Assembly: GCF_016907515.1 (NCBI RefSeq)
Contig: NZ_JAFBBY010000001.1
Coordinates: forward strand, 3,162,001 to 3,226,000
Reading direction: 5' to 3'
DNA: 64,000 nucleotides
Source: Nocardioides nitrophenolicus
GTDB taxonomy: Bacteria; Actinomycetota; Actinomycetes; Propionibacteriales; Nocardioidaceae
Of this stretch, positions 57,021-64,000 are shown in pieces; within the stretch, counting starts at the first letter, position 1; each line of letters opens with the position of its first letter. The notes beneath the pieces were generated by a model, which saw only the letters and a program-made list of their open reading frames with translations, searched no databases and had not been told where the DNA came from. The translations under genes were made by a program, and so were the position numbers.

Positions 57021-58555
57021 CCGCCGTACGGCAGCGGCTCGGGCTCCGGCGTCGGCGCCCACGAGGACTCGCCGCGCCCCAGGTCGTCGTGGAGACCGCT
57101 GAGCGCACCCTGGTTGTCCTGGTCGGCACCCGCGAGCCAGCCGGCGGCGATCGCGAGGTTCCGGCCGGCGTCGACCAGCTCGCGGCCGGAGCCGGTCGTG
57201 ATCTTGTCGAACTCGGTCAGGATCTCGGCCACCTTCTCCTGGGGGCCGCTGGTGCCGTAGCCCAGCGGCCAGCCGCGGGCCCAGATGCTGGCCGGGGCCA
57301 GGCCGTAGGCGTCCTCGGCCGCGCGGGCGAAGATGCTGGCGATGACCGGGATCTGGTTGATCCCGATGTCGCGCAGGGCGCCGGTGTGGACCTGGATCTG
57401 CTCGGTGGTGGCGACGCCCGGGTCCAGGCCGGCGTCCGGATGGATGTGGAGGTAGTCGAGCTTCACGGTGCCGATCGCCTCGTCGAGCCGGCGGGCGCAG
57501 TGGTAGAGCTCCTCCTCCTGCGCGAAGGTGGCCCGGCGCAGGGTCAGGATCGCCTCCTCGAAGTTCTTGGCCACCTGCTCGGCGGTGCCGGCCGACAGCG
57601 GCTTCGGCGGGTCGGGCTTCGCCTTGTTCTCCGGGATCACCGCCTGCAGGAAGCCGGCGACCGCCGACGCGCCCTTGAGGACGGTGCCGGCCGGGGCCGG
57701 CACGAAGGTGCCGGCGAGGTCGGTGAAGGCCTTGACGATCTTCAGGTCGATGTTGAAGTCGAACGCGGGCGGCTCGTAGTTGAAGGCGGCCTCGGCGGCC
57801 GCGCACAGCGCCATGATGTCGTTGCCGGCCTCCTCCCACATCTTGGCCTCGCCGCCGAGGATCAGGGTGAGGCCGTAGGCGATCTGGCCCTGGTTCTGCA
57901 GCACGGTGCCGACCCGGACCGGGCCGTACTTGCTGCGGAAGGCGTAGACCATGTCGGAGTCGACGTCGCCGCCGACGTACTCGGAGAACAGGTCGAAGGC
58001 GGTGGTCCGGTTCGGGTCGGCGAAGGTCGGTCGCCACTCCTCGGCGTTCGGGCTGCCGAAGCCGCTGGTGGGCGTCAGCTCCTGCACGGCGGCGTTGGCC
58101 TTCCCGGCCTCCTGGGCGAACCGGCCGTGGTCGGGCAGCGTGTCCCAGCCCTCGAGGATGGACTCGATCCGCTCCAGCCAGGGCTGGTAGCACGACGTCC
58201 ACGGGTCGACCTGGCAGATGTAGCCGGGCAGGTTGTCGATCTCCTCCTCGCGCACCAGCGTGGTGCCCGGCGGGAAGCTGGAGGAGGTGAGGGCGGCGCC
58301 GTCGGCGCGGTCCCACTGGCCGTGGGCGTTCATCGACACCCCGGGAACGAAGAACTGGACGGTGCCGGTCGGGCCGTTGACCGGAGGCAGGGTGTTCCCC
58401 GCCAGGGCCGGATAGGGGATCATCGACCCCTGGTTGAACCCGGTCGAGGCGTCCCCCTCCCAGCCGACGCCCTTCTCCTCGAACATCATCTTGATGGCGT
58501 TGTGGGCGATCTTCTTCTTGAAGTCGGTGATCGCCTGGCTCGAGTACGTGGTCAC
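57014..58555 (-). CDS. Large protein of unknown function
   Basis: The GTG at 58555 with AGGAGAGGAAG upstream gives 513 aa. No signal peptide or clear membrane segment is present. It starts TTYSSQAITDFKKKIAHNAI and is rich in aromatic and acidic residues. A hydrophobic Ala/Gly stretch lies near 270-300 (FTDLAGTFVPAPAGTVL). The C-terminal 200 residues look helical, and the last dozen are Pro-rich (PEPEPLPYGGY). I do not recognise a family. The helical part recalls WXG/ESX-type substrates only loosely. It is convergent with the two-component genes and divergent from clpC. Confidence 0.7.
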   Translation of the reverse strand: MTTYSSQAITDFKKKIAHNAIKMMFEEKGVGWEGDASTGFNQGSMIPYPALAGNTLPPVNGPTGTVQFFVPGVSMNAHGQWDRADGAALTSSSFPPGTTLVREEEIDNLPGYICQVDPWTSCYQPWLERIESILEGWDTLPDHGRFAQEAGKANAAVQELTPTSGFGSPNAEEWRPTFADPNRTTAFDLFSEYVGGDVDSDMVYAFRSKYGPVRVGTVLQNQGQIAYGLTLILGGEAKMWEEAGNDIMALCAAAEAAFNYEPPAFDFNIDLKIVKAFTDLAGTFVPAPAGTVLKGASAVAGFLQAVIPENKAKPDPPKPLSAGTAEQVAKNFEEAILTLRRATFAQEEELYHCARRLDEAIGTVKLDYLHIHPDAGLDPGVATTEQIQVHTGALRDIGINQIPVIASIFARAAEDAYGLAPASIWARGWPLGYGTSGPQEKVAEILTEFDKITTGSGRELVDAGRNLAIAAGWLAGADQDNQGALSGLHDDLGRGESSWAPTPEPEPLPYGGY

Positions 58556-58657
58556 GCTCTTCCTCTCCTGCCCGAGACTCCCCAGTCGAGGTGGACACGT
58601 GCCCCACCTCGGCCCGGTGAAACAGGTCACGGGAAATCGGCCGGATCGGCGGGCGTT

Positions 58658-58668
58658 CGCTGACAGCG
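58658..58668. promoter_or_regulatory. ClgR-like box CGCTGACAGCG
   Basis: The 11-mer matches the core of the actinobacterial ClgR motif (CGCYNANRGCG) and is preceded by TT and followed by GAC. It lies 90 bp upstream of the clpC ATG. A TAGGGT hexamer at 58699-58704 could be the promoter -10 downstream of it. ClgR activates clpC and clpP operons in related genera. No clgR gene is in the window. Confidence 0.6.
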
Positions 58669-58757
58669 GACGGAGATGGGGGCGTGCGGGGGAACGCGTA
58701 GGGTGGGAGCGGAGTTGTTCCCCGTGGACAACCGTGTGACGTGTGAGGAGCGTGCAG

Positions 58758-61320
<2,563 letters not shown>

Positions 61321-61325
<5 letters not shown>

Positions 61326-61426
61326 CCCGGCACTAACTGGCCTCTGAATGACGCCGACCCGGCAGAAAGTAGCGCTACTTTCTGCCGGGTCGGCGCACTT
61401 TTCGCGCCAGTTTCTGCCGGGTCAGT
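61321..61426. repeat. Nested palindromic element C with a perfect 42-bp core
   Basis: The core 61353-61394 is a perfect 42-bp palindrome centred on GTAGC/GCTAC. Outer arms 61321-61341 and 61406-61426 are inverted repeats with two mismatches and share the CCCGGCAGAAA theme with the core. The left arm contains the clpC stop and the right arm the stop of the convergent SMR gene. It is likely a bidirectional terminator, but the repeated arm sequence suggests a duplicated repeat unit. Confidence 0.8.
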
Positions 61427-61748
61427 GGGTGCCCGCGAGGTTGAGCAGGACGACGCCCAGCACGATCAGAGCGAGGGCGGCCGCCTTCAGCAGGTCCACG
61501 CGTTCGCCGAGGAAGAGCACGCCGACCACGGCCATGCCGGCGGTGCCGAGCCCGGCCCACACGGCGTACGCGACCGAGACCGGCAGGTGCTTGACCACCA
61601 TGGCGAGCAGCCAGATGGACGTGGCGTAGCCCGCCAGGACCACGACGGTCCACAGCGGGTCGCGGAAGCTCTGGGTCCGGGGGAGGGCGGCGCTCGCCGC
61701 GACCTCGACCCCGATGGCGGCCATCAGGAGCGCCCAGGCGATCGCCAT
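61422..61748 (-). CDS. SMR family small multidrug/guanidinium-type transporter
   Basis: The ATG at 61748 with GGAAGG upstream gives 108 aa, the normal SMR length. A longer frame to 61790 crosses the operator. Four membrane helices are visible, with the conserved Glu in the first helix (GVEVAASAAL), then the W-containing loop, AYAVWAGLGTAG and LGERVDLLKAAAL. It probably works as a dimer exporting cationic drugs or guanidinium compounds. It is divergent from a TetR gene with a paired operator between them. Confidence 0.87.
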   Translation of the reverse strand: MAIAWALLMAAIGVEVAASAALPRTQSFRDPLWTVVVLAGYATSIWLLAMVVKHLPVSVAYAVWAGLGTAGMAVVGVLFLGERVDLLKAAALALIVLGVVLLNLAGTH

Positions 61749-61782
61749 GGCGCACCTTCCTCTCTGCCCGCTCCGCGGGGCG

Positions 61783-61817
61783 TGTAGCAACTGCTACATA
61801 CTGTAGCACCTGCTACA
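61783..61817. promoter_or_regulatory. Double TetR operator (TGTAGCANNTGCTACA, two copies)
   Basis: Two 16-bp palindromes lie at 61783-61798 (centre AC) and 61802-61817 (centre CC), 19 bp apart. Their arms are identical. The second overlaps TACATT (61814-61819), a -10-like hexamer 6 nt before the tetR start. Binding would shut off tetR and probably the divergent SMR gene. Confidence 0.85.
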
Positions 61818-61825
61818 TTCGACGC

Positions 61826-62425
61826 GTGGAGACGGCGACGACGGCTCGAGAGGGCGACCGGCGGGGACAGCTCGCCGAGGCGGCGACCGACCACGTCCTC
61901 GCCCACGGCCTGATCGGGCTCAGCCTGCGCCCGCTCGCCGCCGCGCTCGGCACCAGCGACCGGATGCTGCTCTACCACTTCTCCGGCAAGGACGACCTGG
62001 TCGCGACCGTGCTGCACACCTCGAACGAGCGGTCCGTCGGGCTGGTCCGCTCGCTGCCGGCCGCACCGTCGGTGCGCGAGACCGTCATCGCGCTGTGGGA
62101 GGCGTCGACGACGCAGGGTCAGCTCGAGAGCTGCCAGCGCCTGTACGTCGAGGCGGCGGCCCTCGGCCTGCTCGGCAAGGAGCCCTACGCCAGCGTCGTG
62201 GGTGAGTCGAACCGGACCTGGCTGCGGGCGCTCGCCGACCTCCTGGTGCGGGCGGGGTGCAGCCCCGAGCTCGCGCCGCGGGCCGCGAACCTGCTCGACG
62301 CGGCGCTGATGGGACTCCAGCTCGACCTGCCGCTCGACCGCGGCACGGCCACCCTGGAGCAGTCCGTCGCCGACCTCGCGGACGCGGTCGGGGCGATCGC
62401 CGCGGCGGGTCAGGGGAGCCGGTAG
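61826..62425 (+). CDS. TetR family regulator of the adjacent SMR transporter
   Basis: The GTG at 61826 gives 199 aa. The helix-turn-helix region reads LSLRPLAAALGTSDRMLLYHF, with the TetR-typical Y-H-F ending, and the remainder is helical ligand-binding domain. TACATT ends 6 nt upstream, so the message is probably leaderless. The double palindromic operator in the divergent gap indicates local autoregulation and control of the SMR gene. Its end overlaps mutY by 16 bp. Confidence 0.87.
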   Translation: METATTAREGDRRGQLAEAATDHVLAHGLIGLSLRPLAAALGTSDRMLLYHFSGKDDLVATVLHTSNERSVGLVRSLPAAPSVRETVIALWEASTTQGQLESCQRLYVEAAALGLLGKEPYASVVGESNRTWLRALADLLVRAGCSPELAPRAANLLDAALMGLQLDLPLDRGTATLEQSVADLADAVGAIAAAGQGSR

Positions 62426-63282
62426 CGCCCGTCGGCGTCGAGGGCCGCGAGGCCGTCCGCCACGAGCGACGCCAGCGCCCGCTCGCGCTGGCCGGCGTCC
62501 TCCCACACGACGTCGAGGCGCGCCTTCGGGACCGCGCCGGGAGCGTCGCGGAGCACCGCGAGCAGCCGGCCCCGGCACTGCCGATCGGTTCCCGCATAGG
62601 TCTGCACCGGCCGCGGTGGTCCGTCGTACGCCGGAGCCCCGGCCCGCTGCCACGCGCACAGGTCCACGACGGGGCAGCCGGCGCAGCGCGGCCGGTCGGC
62701 CGTGCACACGAGCGCGCCCAGCTCCATCACGGCGACCGACCAGGTCGCCGCGGTGGGAGCGTCCTGGGGGAGCAGCGCCGCCCCCAGGTCGCGCTCGGCG
62801 CGGGTCACCGAGCGCGGCGGGAACTCGGTGCCGGTGATCGTGCGGGCCAGGACCCGCCGGACATTGGTGTCGAGCACCACCTGGCGCTGCCCGTAGGCGA
62901 ACGCCGCCACGGCCGCGGCCGTGTAGTCGCCGATCCCGGGCAGGGCCAGCAGGTCGTCGTACGACGCCGGGACCTCGCCGCCGTGCTGCTCGGTGATCGC
63001 CACCGCCGCGGCGTGCAGCCGCAGCGCCCGGCGCGGGTAGCCCAGCCGTCCCCAGGCGCGGACCGCCTCGCCCGAGGACTCCGCCGCCAGCGCCGCGGGG
63101 GTCGGCCACCGGGTCAACCAGGCCTCGTGGACGGGCAGCACCCGCACCACCGGCGTCTGCTGCAGCATGAACTCGCTCACCAGCACCGACCACGGGCTCG
63201 CCTCGGGGCGGCGCCAGGGCAGGTCTCGGGCGTTCGCGTCGTACCAGTCCAGGACCGCGTCGACCAGGGTGCTCGTCGTCAT
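62410..63282 (-). CDS. mutY: A/G-specific adenine glycosylase
   Basis: This 290-aa protein has catalytic Glu37 in SEFMLQQTPV, the helix-hairpin-helix LPGIGDYTAAAVAAFAY, catalytic Asp138 in VVLDTNVRRVLAR and a 4Fe-4S cluster (C193-x6-C200-x2-C203-x5-C209). It removes adenine mispaired with 8-oxoguanine. The region after the cluster is short, about 80 residues, so the usual Nudix-like C-terminal domain is reduced or absent, as in other actinobacterial forms. It matches Rv3589 by position. Confidence 0.93.
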   Translation of the reverse strand: MTTSTLVDAVLDWYDANARDLPWRRPEASPWSVLVSEFMLQQTPVVRVLPVHEAWLTRWPTPAALAAESSGEAVRAWGRLGYPRRALRLHAAAVAITEQHGGEVPASYDDLLALPGIGDYTAAAVAAFAYGQRQVVLDTNVRRVLARTITGTEFPPRSVTRAERDLGAALLPQDAPTAATWSVAVMELGALVCTADRPRCAGCPVVDLCAWQRAGAPAYDGPPRPVQTYAGTDRQCRGRLLAVLRDAPGAVPKARLDVVWEDAGQRERALASLVADGLAALDADGRYRLP

Positions 63283-63376
63283 CGCGGCTCCATTGTGACC
63301 TGCCTCCCGCCGTCGATCACGGGCGGCCTCGGCGGGTCAGCCGGGTTCGTACGGCGCGGCTGACTACCGTCGTCCC

Positions 63377-64000
63377 ATGCCCACGTCCCGCCAGCTCCCT
63401 CCCGGGGTCTACTGGCGGCGCCGGGTGTTCGTGCTCGGCATCGCGTTCGCTCTGGTGTTCGTGATCGCCCGGGTGCTCACCGCCGGCAGCGACGGCCGTT
63501 CGGGGGAGCAGCCGGCCGCCGAGCAGGCCGGCGGGCAGGTCGACCCGGCGGCGGACCCGAGCTCGGACGACACCGAGTCGGCCGGCGCCGAGGGCAGCCG
63601 TGGCACCGATGCCGCTGACGGCGCCGTGCCGCCGAGCGTGCCGACGACGCCGACGCTCGCCGTGCCCGACGGCGAGTGCGCGGCCGCGGACGTCCTGGTC
63701 ACCCCGTCGATCGCCGAGGGCGCCGTGGCCGGCCGCGACGTCGCGATCACGCTGTCCCTGCAGACCCGCGAGTCCGAGGCCTGCACCTGGCAGGTCAGCG
63801 CCGACAGCCTGGTCGTCAAGGTCGCCGAGGGCGGCCGGAACGTCTGGACCACCAGCCAGTGCCCGCAGGCCGTCGCGGCGCAGTCGGTCGTCGTACGTCG
63901 GGCGGTGCCGGCCGCCATCCAGCTCACCTGGGCCGAGGCCCGGGAGTCCACCGACGGCTGTACCCGCCGTGCTGGCTGGGCCGACCCCGGCTCCTTCACG
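63377..64000 (+). CDS. Membrane-anchored secreted protein, partial (Rv3587c-like)
   Basis: The ATG at 63377 opens a frame still open at the window end (208 codons). TACCGT at 63365-63370 ends 6 nt upstream, so it is probably leaderless. The protein begins MPTSRQLPPGVYWRRR, then has one membrane segment (VFVLGIAFALVFVIARVL), a long acidic Ser/Gly/Ala linker and an extracytoplasmic domain with Cys at about 94, 136, 157 and 190. Position after mutY and the general layout recall Rv3587c of M. tuberculosis. Confidence 0.75.
   Translation, partial: MPTSRQLPPGVYWRRRVFVLGIAFALVFVIARVLTAGSDGRSGEQPAAEQAGGQVDPAADPSSDDTESAGAEGSRGTDAADGAVPPSVPTTPTLAVPDGECAAADVLVTPSIAEGAVAGRDVAITLSLQTRESEACTWQVSADSLVVKVAEGGRNVWTTSQCPQAVAAQSVVVRRAVPAAIQLTWAEARESTDGCTRRAGWADPGSFT

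Overview
The window looks like a chromosomal segment of a high-GC actinobacterium, probably Nocardioides or a close relative. The reasons are strong G/C preference at third codon positions, many GTG starts, 4-bp ATGA/GTGA gene overlaps, lsr2, clpC, panCD, KstR-type operators and marP. From memory, the housekeeping blocks follow the Mycobacterium tuberculosis order: nth tail-tlpA-nudix-marP (Rv3674c-Rv3671c), ppa-dacB-metalloprotease-tilS-hpt (Rv3628-Rv3624c), ftsH-folE / folP-folB-folK-DUF3180 (Rv3610c-Rv3605c), Rv3603c-like-panC-panD-coaX (Rv3603c-Rv3600c), lsr2-clpC (Rv3597c-Rv3596c), then mutY and an Rv3587c-like gene. This backbone is interrupted by lineage-specific islands. No rRNA, tRNA, CRISPR array, insertion sequence or phage module was seen.

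Layout. 0-2.6 kb: redox lipoprotein, CoA pyrophosphatase and periplasmic protease MarP in one overlapping operon. 2.7-9.3 kb: a lipid/steroid-type catabolic cluster (crotonase, MpaB-family oxygenase, OYE-type flavoenzyme, DapB-like dehydrogenase, SDR, metallo-beta-lactamase fold enzyme) with two KstR-like operators. 9.3-10.6 kb: an AAA_16-type ATPase lacking its Walker B segment, preceded by two overlapping palindromes. 10.6-14.4 kb: a TPP riboswitch and thiBPQ transporter. 14.4-20.5 kb: PAP2 protein, a 459-bp intergenic tandem repeat, NlpC/P60 hydrolase, acyl-CoA oxidase, methyltransferase, TetR. 20.6-28.1 kb: ppa to folE backbone.

28.3-34.0 kb: a first island with dTDP-rhamnose synthesis (rmlCD fusion, rmlB, rmlA), a GT2 glycosyltransferase and a DUF1778-GNAT toxin-antitoxin pair. 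34.0-36.4 kb: folP-folB-folK-DUF3180. 36.5-47.8 kb: a second island, apparently for an anionic wall polymer. It has a giant GT2/CDP-polyol phosphate polymerase, a second AAA_16-type ATPase behind a helically phased CTAG array, three KTGTT sulfotransferase-like proteins, one protein of unknown function and a CDP-ribitol synthase fusion. 48-53.6 kb: cofactor operon panC-panD-nadB-nadC-coaX. 53.6-64 kb: Calx-beta secreted protein, lsr2, a two-component system, a large unknown protein, clpC behind a ClgR-like box, an SMR transporter/TetR pair with a double operator, mutY and a partial membrane protein.

Two patterns run through the window. At least sixteen start codons have a TANNNT hexamer ending 6-7 nt upstream, which points to widespread leaderless transcription. 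Long palindromic repeat elements, in at least two homologous families, lie in intergenic gaps, often over stop codons and at the places where the conserved gene order breaks.
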